Of a stretch of DNA of 64,000 nucleotides, positions 7,247-18,500 are shown one piece after another (position 1 is the first letter of the stretch; each line of letters starts with the position of its first letter). Made by a program: the position numbers and the translations under genes. This DNA is from Dehalococcoidia bacterium (GTDB lineage Bacteria; Chloroflexota; Dehalococcoidia; Bin125): NCBI GenBank assembly GCA_022825265.1, contig JAJDXE010000004.1, forward strand, positions 334,341-398,340, read 5' to 3'. The notes under the pieces were generated by a model. That model made no database searches, had not been told where the DNA came from, and saw nothing but the letters and a program-made list of their open reading frames with translations.

Positions 7247-9346
7247 GTGTGCGACTGGATCGGCTTTCGCCTCCCCGCCCGTCGACGGCTCGTCTACCTC
7301 AGCGCCGTGCTCGCCTCAGTGCTGTTCACCGTCTTGTACGCCGAACCGGCGGAGGCCCAGGAGCCGGTAGAAGTTCAGCTGTCACCGGGTTGGAACCTGG
7401 TCGGCTGGCTCGAACCGGCCGGCGAAGTCGGCGAGCTATACGAGCGGCTGCCCGGCCTGCAGGCGATCCTGCTGGCCGCCCCTGGCGCGCGTCCCTGGGC
7501 CGGGCCGGATTGGCGGGTCGTGCGCCCCGGCGACCGCGGACGGGTTTTGCCCGGCGACGCGCTCTGGCTCAAGCTGGCTCCCGGTCGGCCAACGATTTGG
7601 AGACAGCGAGCGGCGACGTCGATCCCGTCGCGCCCGCTTAGGGCGGGATGGCATGCGGTCGTCTGGAGTTGGGGCGCGGACAGCTGGGACGGCGTCGAGG
7701 CGGTCGACCGGGAAAACCGCGGCGGTTGGGAACCGTTTGCGCTCGGCGCCTGGGAGGCGGCCGCGGCGGCCGTTACCGGCGGACTGCGCGAGGTGCGGCG
7801 CTGGGACGCCGTGGACCAGCGCTTTGAGAGCATGAGCCGGCGCGGGGCCGGATCGGATGAACTCTCCACGGGACCGGCGATTCGCCGCGGCGAGGCCCTG
7901 CTGCTGCGTCTCGAGACTGCCGCCGAGTGGCGCGTCCCCAGCGGAGCGCCCGTGATCGGCACCCGCTGGATGAGCCTGGAGAGCGAAGCGCGGCTGCGAG
8001 CGGCCCTGAGCGAAGCCGAAGCCGGTTTCGCCGCGGTGCTCGGCCTGGAACCGCCGAGCGTGGTGGTTCAGGCGCGCACGATTGGCTTCGGCTGCCTGAC
8101 CGGTGGCGGCGTGGGCCTGGTCACGCTGTACCTGCCCTGCGGCGCGATTCCGGCGCTGGTCAACGACGCCGTGATCCAGAACTACGCCGATACCCTCGTC
8201 CATGAGCACGAGCGGAGCGGGCCCAGCGAACCGCTCTGGCTCGCGGGCGGCCTGGCTCAATACAGCGCCATGCGCGTTCGGGCCGAGCGCGGTCGGCCCC
8301 GTTATGAGGAGGCGCGGGACGTCCTGGTCGGGCTGGCGCGCTCCTCGCCGTTGCCGCTGACCTCCACCTCCTTTACCGGACCCAGCTCACGGGTCGGGCC
8401 GCTCTGGTATTCGAGCCGAGAGCCGGTGCGCGAGGCGCTCTGGGCCCTGGCCGTCGACTGGCTCGCCCGGGGCTACGGCGAGCGCGCCCTACGCGCCTAC
8501 GTCGAGCACCGCCGGACGCTGCCCTGGGCCGAGGCGTTCCAGGCCAGCTTCAGCGTCTCCGCGCCGCAGATGCTCGCCAATTTTGGCCGCTACCGCGAGT
8601 GGCTCTCGGCCGACGGCCAGTTCTGGGCAGCGCGGCCCCATCACCAGATCATGTTCCCCGGCGACATGACCGAGGACCGCTGGCGGACCTTCGCCGAGGT
8701 GGAGGCGATCGTCGACTTCTTCGCCGAGCGCGACGGCCGGGTCGCCTCGTCGGTCACACTCATGCTCGACTTGCCCGATGCGATCTACGGCCAGGCGGAA
8801 GGCGCGATCACGCCGCAGTCCTGCGGACGCGCCGTGGGTGGCCTGGTGACCGTCTCGGCGACCTGTATGTTCCCGTTCATCGTCGCCCATGAGTACGCCC
8901 ATGTGCTGCAGCACGATGAGCGACACAGCGGTCGCTACTCGCCGCAGCCGAGATGGCTCTACGAGGGCGCCGCCGAGTACCTCGCCTTGAACTACAGCGA
9001 CCACGCCGACCCGGAGCGGGCCGGCGCTGGCCTAGACCATCGTGAGGGAAAAGCGGCCGAGCAGGTCCGGCAGTCTTCCGAGGGACTGACCGATCTCGCA
9101 CTGGCCGAGCAGATGCTTGAGGAACTGCCGTATGCGGCCGGCGCGTTGGCGGTCCGGCACCTGGTCCGCTGGCGCGGCATCGACGCCCTCTGGGCCCTGT
9201 TCGCCCCCGCCTGGCAGGGCGAGTTTCCGGCGTACTTCAGAGCTCAAACTGGACTCTCGCTGGAGCGCTTCCTCGATGACTTCGGGGGCTGGCTGCGGAC
9301 GCTGGCCCACCCGGGCGCATCCGCGAGCGAAGATGATGACCCTTGA
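7247..9346 (+). CDS. Secreted peptidase MA-like zincin with GWNLVGW modules
   Basis: A 699-residue exported protein. GTG at 7247 gives a clean signal peptide (PARRRLVYLSAVLASVLFTV, cleavage near AEAQ-EP); a frame extension to 7163 is possible. Residues about 40-215 hold two related beta modules (VQLSPGWNLVGWLEP and PLRAGWHAVVWSWG), a type also at the end of the peroxidase at 25041. The second half is a gluzincin of the 'peptidase MA' type. The zinc motif HEYAH is at about residues 548-552 in FIVAHEYAHVLQHD, followed by 'RWLYEGAAEYLA', where Glu is the likely third ligand. An earlier copy of that region ('VHEHERSGPSEPLWLAGGLA') has lost the pattern. Probably hydrolyses extracellular or envelope protein. 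Confidence 0.75.
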   Translation: MCDWIGFRLPARRRLVYLSAVLASVLFTVLYAEPAEAQEPVEVQLSPGWNLVGWLEPAGEVGELYERLPGLQAILLAAPGARPWAGPDWRVVRPGDRGRVLPGDALWLKLAPGRPTIWRQRAATSIPSRPLRAGWHAVVWSWGADSWDGVEAVDRENRGGWEPFALGAWEAAAAAVTGGLREVRRWDAVDQRFESMSRRGAGSDELSTGPAIRRGEALLLRLETAAEWRVPSGAPVIGTRWMSLESEARLRAALSEAEAGFAAVLGLEPPSVVVQARTIGFGCLTGGGVGLVTLYLPCGAIPALVNDAVIQNYADTLVHEHERSGPSEPLWLAGGLAQYSAMRVRAERGRPRYEEARDVLVGLARSSPLPLTSTSFTGPSSRVGPLWYSSREPVREALWALAVDWLARGYGERALRAYVEHRRTLPWAEAFQASFSVSAPQMLANFGRYREWLSADGQFWAARPHHQIMFPGDMTEDRWRTFAEVEAIVDFFAERDGRVASSVTLMLDLPDAIYGQAEGAITPQSCGRAVGGLVTVSATCMFPFIVAHEYAHVLQHDERHSGRYSPQPRWLYEGAAEYLALNYSDHADPERAGAGLDHREGKAAEQVRQSSEGLTDLALAEQMLEELPYAAGALAVRHLVRWRGIDALWALFAPAWQGEFPAYFRAQTGLSLERFLDDFGGWLRTLAHPGASASEDDDP

Positions 9347-9704
9347 TTCGTCGAGTCCAGCAGCGGGTCGGTCGTGCACGGTCCCGACTCGGCGACTGGT
9401 CGCATGCGAATGAGCCAGCGGACTACCGGAGCGCCATTCAGGGGCGCTCGACGAGGCATCAGGTCGCGCCGCCCCGCCGCCCGCGCCAGCCGCACCGCCA
9501 CCGCTCCGCGTGCGCAACGGACACGGACGGACCCTGATGGCCAGAGTCAGCAGGCGCAGCAGCCTGTCCAGGCACCATGTGATCGGCAGTTGTCAGCGCA
9601 GCCGCCGGGGCGCCCGTCGCCGCCACTCCAGTTCCTGCTCGCGCTGCCCTTTGCCCTAGGCTCATCAACCGGGGCCGCGGGCCGGGTCGGAGGGCCTGCG
9701 CCGA
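9347..9704. other. Intergenic gap between convergent genes
   Basis: About 360 nt. Open frames here are low-complexity Arg/Pro/Gln translations. No clear terminator hairpin with a T-run was found. Confidence 0.4.
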
Positions 9705-11474
9705 TCAGCCACAGTCCGAAGGATCCTCGCCCTGCTCCTCACCGCCGCCGGAGATGACCCGAATACGATCCTGCTCCTGAAACTGGCCTTGCGGGACCGG
9801 TCGCGACGGTAATGAGAGCTGCTGGAAGAGGAAACTGTCCTCGGCCCAGGACAACACGTAGAGACGCTCGGCAAGGGGAATGACTCGCACGGGGAAGAGG
9901 CCCGGCTCGCCGCCGAATCTCTCAAGCAACGTCAATTCCTCGCAACTCACAGCGATGGCGTAGACGTGGCCGGACCCCATCCAGTCTTCGTCGCTCACGA
10001 GGAGTGCGGGAACGTATGCGACGCCGCGATAGTACGTGAACGACCGATGGTCGATCTCCGGCCAGCCTTGAACGTATCCGCGATAGGAGGTCTCAGGTTT
10101 GAGCTGATGGATGACCTTCGGGTTGTACGAGTCCGAGACGTCGAAGAGGGTTAGCTGTAAGCCCAGGGGCCAGCCGGTGGAGGGATCGGCATCCTGTCCC
10201 ACCGCCACGAGTCGATCGCCGCCCAACGGATGGATGTACCGGGAGAAGCCGGGCAACTTCAGTTCGCCGGCGACAAAGGGTTCGAGCGGATCGGAGAGGT
10301 CGATCACATAGAGGGGGTCGATTTGCCGAAACGTGACGACGAAGGCCCGCTCGCCCATGAAGCGGACGGCGTGAATCAGCTCGGTGGTGCCCAAGCCATT
10401 CAGCGAAGTGACCCAGCGCATGCTCGTGTCCGATAGCTCGAAGATGGTGATCACGCTCTCCGTTGGCCACGTGTCTTCGATCGTCGTCGCGACGCGCAGG
10501 TGCCCGCGGAACTCGCTCAGGGCGAACTGATTGATCAAGCGACCTCGCGCTATCTCAGCTCCTGCATGTCTGGGGAACATCGGATCACCGAGGTCGAATC
10601 GCTGAATCTCCGTTCGGCCGTAGTCGGGATCCAGCTGGGCGACGTAGAGGGAGTTGACGGTGGCGTACACCGTCGCGTCGCGTCCCTCGGTACCAACCGA
10701 GACAGAGCCCCAGCGCCCGAGGCCCGGGCCGGCTTCGCTGAGATCGAACGTGAACAGCACGGCGACCGCCTCAACCGAGCGGATGCCCGAACTGTCCGTA
10801 AACACCTCCGGGTCGATCAGTTGCCGGGTGACGCGATCGGTGCACTGGCCGCTTTCAGAAGCGGCGGCAGATTCGTACTCACACAGCTCGACGAACGGGG
10901 TGACCGTCTCCTCATCGAGCCGTTCGAAGTCGTCGGAGCGGAGCAGGACGCGTGCACTGGCGTCGACGAGGCGCGCCCCGAGCAAATCGGTCTCGACCTC
11001 CAGGGTTCGGCGGATCCAGGGGTTCGATGGATCGCTGACATCGACCTCGACCAGCTGGGTCAGCGGATGCTGCGGGACATACTCGGTCAACGTGGTTTCA
11101 CCGCGGAAGTACCACCACCAGTTCGCCCATACCCAACGCGCCTGAGTGTTCCATCGGCTCCAGAACTCATCCAGGTCAAAGCCAATGGTGCGGAGGGCCA
11201 GCAAGGTGTCGCCGGCGAGCAAGAGCTGTTGATGGCCCAGGACGTGTACCGACCCCGGTGGATCAAGCGCCAGTTCACCGACCAGGTCGAGACCACCGTC
11301 TCCGACGCTGATGATCGACAGTCGCTCTGAATCGAGCACGTAGAAACGCTCGCCATCGGTCTTGATCACATCGGGCTCATCGACGCCGACGACCTGAATG
11401 TTGGTGCCGGTGTCCGAACGTTCCCCTTCGTCGGCGAGTGATTCCTCTTCAGCAACCTCCGCTTCCTCCTCCAT
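9705..11474 (-). CDS. Beta-propeller domain protein (secreted lipoprotein, main body)
   Basis: A 589-residue frame matching the family of secreted proteins with a C-terminal beta-propeller (Pfam Beta_propel type). The hallmark start NIQVVGVDEPDVIKTDGERF is present, followed by blades with 'LVEVDVSDPSNPWIRRTLEV', 'YVIDLSDPLEPFVAGELKLP' and 'LTLFDVSDSYNPKVIHQL'. The body is preceded by an acidic Glu/Ala linker that stays open upstream to a stop at 11667-11669. The export signal is in another frame (see next entry), so the intact gene would reach 11785 or 11839 and a frameshift lies near 11,650-11,680. The frame is otherwise undisturbed, so the shift may be recent or a sequence error. Confidence 0.75.
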   Translation of the reverse strand: MEEEAEVAEEESLADEGERSDTGTNIQVVGVDEPDVIKTDGERFYVLDSERLSIISVGDGGLDLVGELALDPPGSVHVLGHQQLLLAGDTLLALRTIGFDLDEFWSRWNTQARWVWANWWWYFRGETTLTEYVPQHPLTQLVEVDVSDPSNPWIRRTLEVETDLLGARLVDASARVLLRSDDFERLDEETVTPFVELCEYESAAASESGQCTDRVTRQLIDPEVFTDSSGIRSVEAVAVLFTFDLSEAGPGLGRWGSVSVGTEGRDATVYATVNSLYVAQLDPDYGRTEIQRFDLGDPMFPRHAGAEIARGRLINQFALSEFRGHLRVATTIEDTWPTESVITIFELSDTSMRWVTSLNGLGTTELIHAVRFMGERAFVVTFRQIDPLYVIDLSDPLEPFVAGELKLPGFSRYIHPLGGDRLVAVGQDADPSTGWPLGLQLTLFDVSDSYNPKVIHQLKPETSYRGYVQGWPEIDHRSFTYYRGVAYVPALLVSDEDWMGSGHVYAIAVSCEELTLLERFGGEPGLFPVRVIPLAERLYVLSWAEDSFLFQQLSLPSRPVPQGQFQEQDRIRVISGGGEEQGEDPSDCG

Positions 11475-11785
11475 TGCCTCTTCCTCTTCCGCCTCCTCTG
11501 CGTACTCGACCTCCTCTTGCTCGGCTTGTGCTGGCGCGGATGATTCTTCTTGAACCTGACTGGCGGTCCGCGGTTCAGTGGCATCAGCGGCTTCCTGCGT
11601 TGCGCCGGCATCTTGTGAAGGCTGTGATCGCTCCTCCGCCTGATCGCCGATCCGCTTTGGGCCGCGCTAGCCCTCCGCGCCGGATCGTCACCGACTTGTT
11701 CAATGTCGTCTCGACAGCCCAGGACTGTCATTCCGGTGAGTAGCACAAGCAGCAGAGCGCCCAGGAAGAGAGATTTGCGTCCCAC
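11475..11785 (-). pseudogene. Detached 5' end of the beta-propeller lipoprotein
   Basis: In a frame offset from the main body, GTG at 11785 begins VGRKSLFLGALLLVLLTG, then MTVLGC with a lipobox Cys and 'RDDIEQVGDDPARRA'. After that the translation becomes Arg-rich nonsense, while the other frame gives a sensible acidic linker (DQAEERSQPSQDAGATQEAA). One single-base indel near 11,660 would join the two parts into a normal lipoprotein. Confidence 0.65.
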
Positions 11786-11839
11786 TAGTGATTCCAAGCA
11801 GTTGCGGTCAACCCGGGATCCGCTCACGGGGGCGCCCAT

Positions 11840-12813
11840 CGGTGGGTGCCGACAAGCTAGCGCCCACAGATGTGAGACGCTCGCCGATCATTCGCTGTTC
11901 CCACACTGCTCCCTGAGAGCGAGCGCTGAGCTCAGACACCATCTGCGCCATTCGGATTCCACTGGTGAACGACTTGTCCCGATAGACCGGAGGCGGAGAA
12001 GACGCGATCGCGACAAATGACGCCGCTCTCTGTTCCTGGCAGTGCCGGAATGTCGAATCGGTTGCTGCCGGCGGCGTTGATCGAGCCGGGGCGCGTTAGT
12101 GGGATCTACGGTCAACCTAGACGTGCCCCGCGCCGTCGGATTCATGGCTGGCGTTTCCGGGGGCGTGTTCATCGGCCGGGTCATCGACGCGCCAGAGGCC
12201 GGTTACTCTCGCGGACTGGGGCGTTCCACCGTCGATAGAGGTGCAGGCCGGCGTAGCGTTCGACACGGTGCCAGCGCCAGCGTCCGCGTTACGGCCCGCC
12301 GAGCGGCAGCTCGACAGCGAAGCTTGTTGGCGGAAGAGCCGAGCGCACTCTCTCTGTGCCGCCTGGCCTTGTGCTGCTGTCGCGCCGACCACCAGTGCAT
12401 CCTGTCGCTGAGTGCTGACCGGACCAACGCCCCTGACGCGTTCCTGTTCTCCATACATTGAGCGCCGCCTGCACAGCAGTGCTCATCGCTCAGAGCCGTC
12501 TCTGGCAGTCCGATGAGTTGTGATGTTGCACCCACAGTGCATACTGAATCACAGGCATCTACACCGATTGCTCTCGAGAACTGTGGGAGACTGCACCGCT
12601 AAGGCGGAGTTGCTGTAGCTTCGCCAAGTGTGGATTTCCCGATCAGGCATGGGACGAACCGTCGTGCGTTCAGGCCGAGTTCTTGGATCCATGGCGTACC
12701 GAACGCTCCACAAGAGGCTTCTCGGAGGCGTGGACGAAGAGGACGCAGAGTCGGGCGAAGGCGGGGCCGGTGCGGCGCCGACTGCGACCCGCAGTCGAAG
12801 AAGCGGACCGCGA
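11840..12813. other. Gene-poor gap
   Basis: About 1 kb between divergent genes. No frame carries a recognisable domain. Near its right end a longer in-frame extension of the next gene (from 12628) is open but lacks signal-peptide character. Confidence 0.4.
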
Positions 12814-14424
12814 ATGCGACGCCTGGCTGGCCGGTCGATGGTGCTTCGCCCGATTGCATTGTCCGCTCTGCTCGTTGTCCTGGTTTCCACATCGGCCCTC
12901 GCTCTGGGCGACAGTCGAGAGGCGGCCTGGTGTTACGACGGCAGTCGCTGGCTGCTCTACGCCGAGGGTGTTCCTGGCAGCGCCTCGCCGCAGGACCTGA
13001 CGGCGTGTCTGTCCCGCAGCGCCGAGCGCGGTCAGGTGATGGCGTTCGACGTTCAGTTGGTTGAGGGGGGAGCGCCGATTGACGCCGGCGACAGCTCGCT
13101 GTTCTGGACGCTGCCCGCGCTGTTCGCGCTTGAATTGAAGGTCACCGCCTATCGCAACCATGCGATTTTCGGCGACAACTGTGAGCGCGCATTCGAGGTG
13201 CGAAGCGGAACGGTGCGGATGATCGACCCGGGGTATCCGTGTGTGGGCAAGGAACGCATCCGCCAGGATGCTCGAACCCTCACCGAGGTTGACTTCACTG
13301 TGTTTGTCGCCGATGGGCAGTTCGTCGTTGATGGATTGGAGGGTTGGTATCACGTCGCCCGCAAGCCGATCGCCTGGCGGCCCGGCCCGGCTCCGCTGGG
13401 GGAGATCGTCTTTCGAGGAGTGAACGGAAGCGTCTGGGTTACGGCGGACGTGGAGCACGTGGGAACGTCGATCTACGACATCCACCAACCTGTGGTGAAC
13501 ACGGCTCACGACGCGCGACAGTTTCGCGAGTACGACTGGGAGATCAGGGTTAGGAACGAGCTGATCCCGCTGTCGTTCGATCGCACGGCATACTATCTGT
13601 TGCCGGATTGGGACGCGTACTGGGACGAGGTTCGCGATTGGCTCGATGCGGTTGTCGAAGATCTGTTCCACGGTCGCGCCCAGCCGGTGCAACTTCGGGT
13701 ACTCGATGAACTCAGCTGCGTGGCGTACGCTGACATAGACGCGCGAGCCATCGCGACCTCGTGCGGCAGCGCCTTGACGATTCTCCACGAGTTCGGGCAC
13801 ATTCTCGCGGGCAATGAGGATGCGCACGGCGGGCGCTTCGTCGCGACGATGCTCATGCTCTGGGAGCGCTACATACCTGGGTTCGATGCGGCGCGCGCGA
13901 GGGAACTCACCCAGCGGTACGCCGTAGAGGTCGCTCGTCCCGTTGCAGTCGAGCCGGTCTCCTATCGCACCCGGACCGTTCACGACCTGTTCGCCAAGAC
14001 CGCACCGCTGCGTCCTTCCGACCACACGCCGATCAACGCGGATGACCTGCTGCTGCGGGTTGTCCTGCAACTTGGCACGACATACGACCTTGACTCAAGA
14101 GCGCTGGTGGCGACTCCGCAAACGGCGCCGAAATGCACGGTCACAGAGCAATACAGCGACGGCACGACCTACGAGACAAGCCACGGTCCGAGAACCGAGT
14201 TCAGCATCAATCCTGGAGGCGAATGGAACGGGTTGTCGCTCTCAGGCTTTAGCAGCTTCAGCGACGACGGCGACTACGGCTCGTTTGTCAAGGTCACGCC
14301 GACCGTCCCGGGCCGGGTGCGGGTCAAGGTGACGACATTGTATCCCGGCGGCTATTCGCAAGAAGAGCGTTTGGTCGGCTATTCGGAGATCGTCGTGGTC
14401 GATCCCGCAGGGACAGATCAGTGA
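12814..14424 (+). CDS. Secreted putative metallopeptidase
   Basis: A 536-residue exported protein. ATG at 12814 gives a short basic n-region and the hydrophobic segment LRPIALSALLVVLVSTSALA with cleavage near ALA-LG. Residues about 321-345 read ILHEFGHILAGNEDAHGGRF, an HExxH zinc motif (His325, Glu326, His329) followed by HG and Phe. This spacing is found in several bacterial zincins of the HExxHxxGxxxxHGxxF type. The N-terminal 300 residues are beta-rich and unassigned, and the C-terminal ~90 residues look like an Ig-like beta domain ('VKVTPTVPGRVRVKVTTLYP'). Substrate unknown. It stands alone between decayed genes. Confidence 0.65.
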   Translation: MRRLAGRSMVLRPIALSALLVVLVSTSALALGDSREAAWCYDGSRWLLYAEGVPGSASPQDLTACLSRSAERGQVMAFDVQLVEGGAPIDAGDSSLFWTLPALFALELKVTAYRNHAIFGDNCERAFEVRSGTVRMIDPGYPCVGKERIRQDARTLTEVDFTVFVADGQFVVDGLEGWYHVARKPIAWRPGPAPLGEIVFRGVNGSVWVTADVEHVGTSIYDIHQPVVNTAHDARQFREYDWEIRVRNELIPLSFDRTAYYLLPDWDAYWDEVRDWLDAVVEDLFHGRAQPVQLRVLDELSCVAYADIDARAIATSCGSALTILHEFGHILAGNEDAHGGRFVATMLMLWERYIPGFDAARARELTQRYAVEVARPVAVEPVSYRTRTVHDLFAKTAPLRPSDHTPINADDLLLRVVLQLGTTYDLDSRALVATPQTAPKCTVTEQYSDGTTYETSHGPRTEFSINPGGEWNGLSLSGFSSFSDDGDYGSFVKVTPTVPGRVRVKVTTLYPGGYSQEERLVGYSEIVVVDPAGTDQ

Positions 14425-14571
14425 GTCGCTGGACTATACGCCTTCCTCCAGCGGTCGAAACGGTTCGCCGTCGCACGCGCGCCTGAGTGAACGCGGCCTG
14501 AGTTCGCCCCGCACCCGTTTCCGGTCTGGCCGATCCCGCCGTGCGTCGCCCACTTGTCGTCCGCTGGCGCC

Positions 14572-14887
14572 TTAGAGCATCGGAGGAAACAGCGGCGGAT
14601 CCACACTCACGGGCGACGCTTCGGTTGCGGCTTCGTCCGGCGCGTTGGTCAGGTCCAGAGTGACGGTTTCGGTCCTCGTCCTACCGTTCACGTCGATGCA
14701 GACCATCCTGCCGAGGCGAGGCCGCGACATACGAATCGTCTTCGACTTGCACGGTTTGTTCGATCCCCCAGTCCAACACTTGCTGGGCCACTGCCTGGAC
14801 TCCGGCGGCCATGATGGATAAGGCTAGTCCGGCGTATCGGGTGCGATCCGAAACACGCCCGTTCGATGGAACGGCGAAAGCCCGCAC
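14572..14887 (-). pseudogene. Decayed gene fragment next to the helicase remnant
   Basis: The minus strand gives ordinary-looking protein in two consecutive frames: RYAGLALSIMAAGVQAVAQQ with 'VLDWGIEQTVQVEDDSY' in one, then MVCIDVNGRTRTETVTLDLT with 'NAPDEAATEASPV' in the other, ending at TAA (14572-14574). A frameshift near 14,706 joins them. It follows the helicase remnant in the same direction, as a downstream operon gene would. Function unknown. Confidence 0.5.
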
Positions 14888-14949
14888 AGATCAACGGGGC
14901 GAGCAAGGCCGCCACAACCAGTGCGGGGGCCTTCCCTCCAGCCCTAGCG

Positions 14950-15428
14950 TTAGCGGCCAACGGCAAGCAGCCCCGCCTCCTGCTCGTGCTCCAGCCCTCA
15001 GTCGAACAGCGACGGTCCGGCCGGTTCTGGACTGCGCTTTCGCCGCTGCGGCGGCTCCGGCTGGTTGGCGGGGACCTCCCCGCAGCTGAACAGCGCCTGT
15101 TCCACGACCGGTTCGGAGGCGGTCTGTTTGGTGGGCGTCAGTGCGTGATGTTCCCCACTGGGCGCCAGCGCGGCCGCAGCTCCGGTTCGACTCGCTGCCA
15201 GTCGCCATCGATCAGCAGCTGGTCGGCCTGGGCTGCGATCTGCGCATGCCGGAAGATATCCTCGGTCGGCGCGTTGTTCGCCTCGCCCGAGACCGGATCG
15301 CGGGCCACGGCCATCATCCGCTCGTCGCCCGTGATGCCGTAGCCGGCCGGGCCGTCCTCGGGCAGTTCGCTGTTGACGGGCTGACCGCCGGACCACGAGT
15401 CGCGTTGAGACCGATGAGGCCTAGGCAA
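14950..15428 (-). pseudogene. Remnant of a second SNF2-type helicase (C-terminal end)
   Basis: Closely similar to the end of the helicase at 59306-61663. 'GPAGYGITGDERMMAVARD', 'DIFRHAQIAAQADQLL' and 'RSPEPAGPSLFD' align with 'GLAGYGDTGDDLMMALARK', 'DVFRQAQEIAAQADQLM' and 'RSAQSGPSLFD'. The stop codons align (14950 and 59306), and nucleotide identity is visible around GCCTCCTGCTC and CGACGGTCCG. At least two frameshifts are needed, and the helicase motifs upstream are missing. It shows that a related element or operon was once present here. Confidence 0.75.
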
Positions 15429-15576
15429 CGTCGATCAAATGATGGCGTCCCTGGTTTGACCTGGCTCTAGACCAACCGCGCGGGCCGGCGGCGTCCGCGA
15501 TCGACTGCTGGATTCATTGCACAACATTGCATCGGTCGTTGATGGGTACTCTGCCTTATGAAGGGAGTGCCGCCGG

Positions 15577-18500
15577 GTGAGCCTTCGACTCGTCCTCGCA
15601 AGTGCGACGATGGCCATCTTCGCGCTGGCCTGTCTGCTCGTCTGCGGAGCTGGCGCCGTCTCAGCGGATCAAGGGCTGGGCCAAGAGTCGGCAACGCTCG
15701 ACGTGCGCGTCTGGCAGCACCTGGCTGTGCACGACCGCATCTACGTCACCGCCCTACCGAAGGGACGTAGCGTGATGCCACGCCCTCCGGTCAGAGTCTG
15801 GCTCGATGACGGAATGAGCGAGGACGGCAGGTATCGCTATGGGCTGGTCGCCGACGCTGAAGTCGAGCTACGGGTCTGGCAGCATGTAAACGATCCGTCG
15901 GACATCCGGATCAGCGCCCGCCCAACAGGCGTAGCGTTCGACACCCTGGGCCCGATCAGGGTGCTGCTTGACGACGGTGTCAGCCCCGGCGGCAGCTACC
16001 GATATGGACAGGTGCGGACTGTCGTTCCGCCCGGCAACACGCGTGTAGCAAGCGTCTCGCCGAGCGGCGACGAGGTGCCGCGTTTGGCCGTGCTGACCAT
16101 CAAGTTCCGTGACGCATCGAGCGAATTCGAACCCGCCGAGATCGTCACCATCGCCCCCGCGATCGAAGGATCGTTTGCCTGGGCGGGCGAACGCACCTTG
16201 CTCTTCCAACCGGCCTTCCCCGGCTGGCGGGCCGGCCAGCGGTATGCGGTCACGATTACAGGCGACGCGGCGGAGGAGTTGGCCGACCATGTCCATAGCT
16301 TCACCGCGGGAGGACGGTTGACGGTTGCCCACGTGATTCCAGCCGACGGGGACATCGAGGTGCCGACGAATGCGCAGATCCTGGTTCAGTTCAACCGCTC
16401 CGTCGCCCCCCTGACGCTGCTGCAGGAAGCAACCGGGCCATCGCTGCTGGAGTTCGAACCACCCTTGGCCGGTCAGGGTGAGTGGCTCAACACCTCGCTC
16501 TATCGCTTCATCCCCAGTGATCTCCGGCGGCATACCGAGTACTCGGTGAGGATCCCTGCCGGATTGACGGCGACGACGGATGGACTACTGGAATCCGATT
16601 TCAGCTGGAGCTTCACGACGGTGCAACCGGCGGTCACGAGCATCGCGCCGCACCACGGCGCAGAGTCCGTCGAAGTCGACACGGCTCTGGAGGTCGGCTT
16701 CAACGAACCCATGGACCACAGCTCTGTCGAGGCAGGCATCACGCTGAGAAGCGCTGGCGGGATCGAGATCGCTGGCTCCTTCGGCTGGAGTGACGATTCA
16801 ACGAGAGTCAGCTTCAAGACGCAGGCAGCGCTGACGCTTGACACCCGTTACGAGATTGTGGTTGGGGCCGGACTGAAGAGCGCGAGCGGGGGCGTCAGCC
16901 GCAATGAGCACCGAACGTCCTTCACAACGATCGCTGCCCCCCGCTTGCGAAACACCGATCCGAGCGACGGTGATACCGACGAATCTACGTTTGGATTTAC
17001 GTTGTGGTACAGCAACCCGATGGACATCGAGTCCTTCGCGGGGCGGATTTCAATCAGCGGGATCGATCCGGAGGAGATCAAGCTGCCCCAGTACGTGGAG
17101 CAAGGCTCAACTTATCTCCCCTACAGCGTGTCCTTTGAGTACTCAACCACCTATACGGTGCGGATCGCCGCGGGTGTACGAGATCTCGGCGGACGCTCGT
17201 TGCCTGCCTATGAGTTCACGTTCACAACCAGGGATCCCCGCTTGCCGCCCTTCCTGAACCTGTCGGTCCCCGCCAGGTTTTCGACCTTCTCAACGGGTCA
17301 CATGCAGGAGTTGCGCTACGGAATCAAGAATGCGGGCGAGGTACGCTTCCGGTTGTTCCGCCTGGCCGACTCCGAAGCGGAAAGGCTGTTACGACAGGGC
17401 GTGATCTACGACCCCTGGGCAAACGAGCCGTTCTGGCCGACCGGCGACCCACTGCGAGAATGGACTGAACCCATCGAACCGGACCAGAGGTCGGAGAAGC
17501 GGGTGTACTCAACCGCGCTCGGTGCCGGTAAGCCGTTGCCGTCCGGTCACTACTTCCTCGTCGCGACGCCGGGTCGGATCCTGGTTGACGGTGATCCGGA
17601 GGATTACCGCAGATCATTCGTCTTCAGCGTCGTCGATGCCGCGATCGTGACCAAGCTGGTGCACGATGAGTTGGTCGTCTGGGCCGTCGACTACGACACC
17701 GGTGAACCGCTCGGCGGTACGCCGGTCCGAGCCGCGCCCATGCAAAAGGTGCCCAGTGCCGAGTACGTACACGCCTCGACGGATCATGATGGCGTGGCCA
17801 GGCTGGCCGTCTCGGGCGGAGAGGGAGCCTATTGGGATGCGTACGGGCACTATCTGGTGCGGATCGACGCCGAACGGCGGCACGGGGTCGCCTCGACCTG
17901 GTGGAACTTCGGCACCTGGCCGGGGGGCGTGGATATCCCGACTCACTTGTACCAAGCTGGTCTCCAGGCTCAGATCTACACCGATCGGCCGATCTACCGG
18001 CCAGGCGAAACGGTCTTCTACCGGGCCGTCGTGCGTCACGACAATGACGCGCGCTACTCGGTCCCGCCGGCGGACTTGAGGTTCACGTTGCGGCTCCGCC
18101 GGCCTGGCTACCGCTCGGAGGTCATCGCGCGGATCGAACAGATCGAACTGAATGAGCTCGGAACCACGGCCGGGGAGATCGCACTGCCGCCCGACATGGC
18201 CACCGGCAGCTACACGCTGTCGATCCGCGACCAGTCCGGCGAGGGCTTGGCTGAAGTGGAAATCACCGTTGCTGAGTTCCGGGTTCCCGAGTTCGCCGTT
18301 GAGATGGCCGTAGCACGGACCGACTACGTCGCGGGCGAGACGATCGGGGCGGATGCGCGGGCGAGCTTCTACTTCGGCGCTCCAGTGAACGGTGCGAAGC
18401 TGGCCTGGACCGCGCGTGCATGGCCGACGGTCTTCCGCGCCAAGGGGTACGAAGGATACTCCTTCCGCGATCCTGAGCTCTCGTATCGCCCCACTTCGTA

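Noticed and set aside
12670..14070. A 466-codon minus-strand frame over the secreted metallopeptidase
   Set aside because: No domain features, while the plus strand has a signal peptide and a zinc motif.
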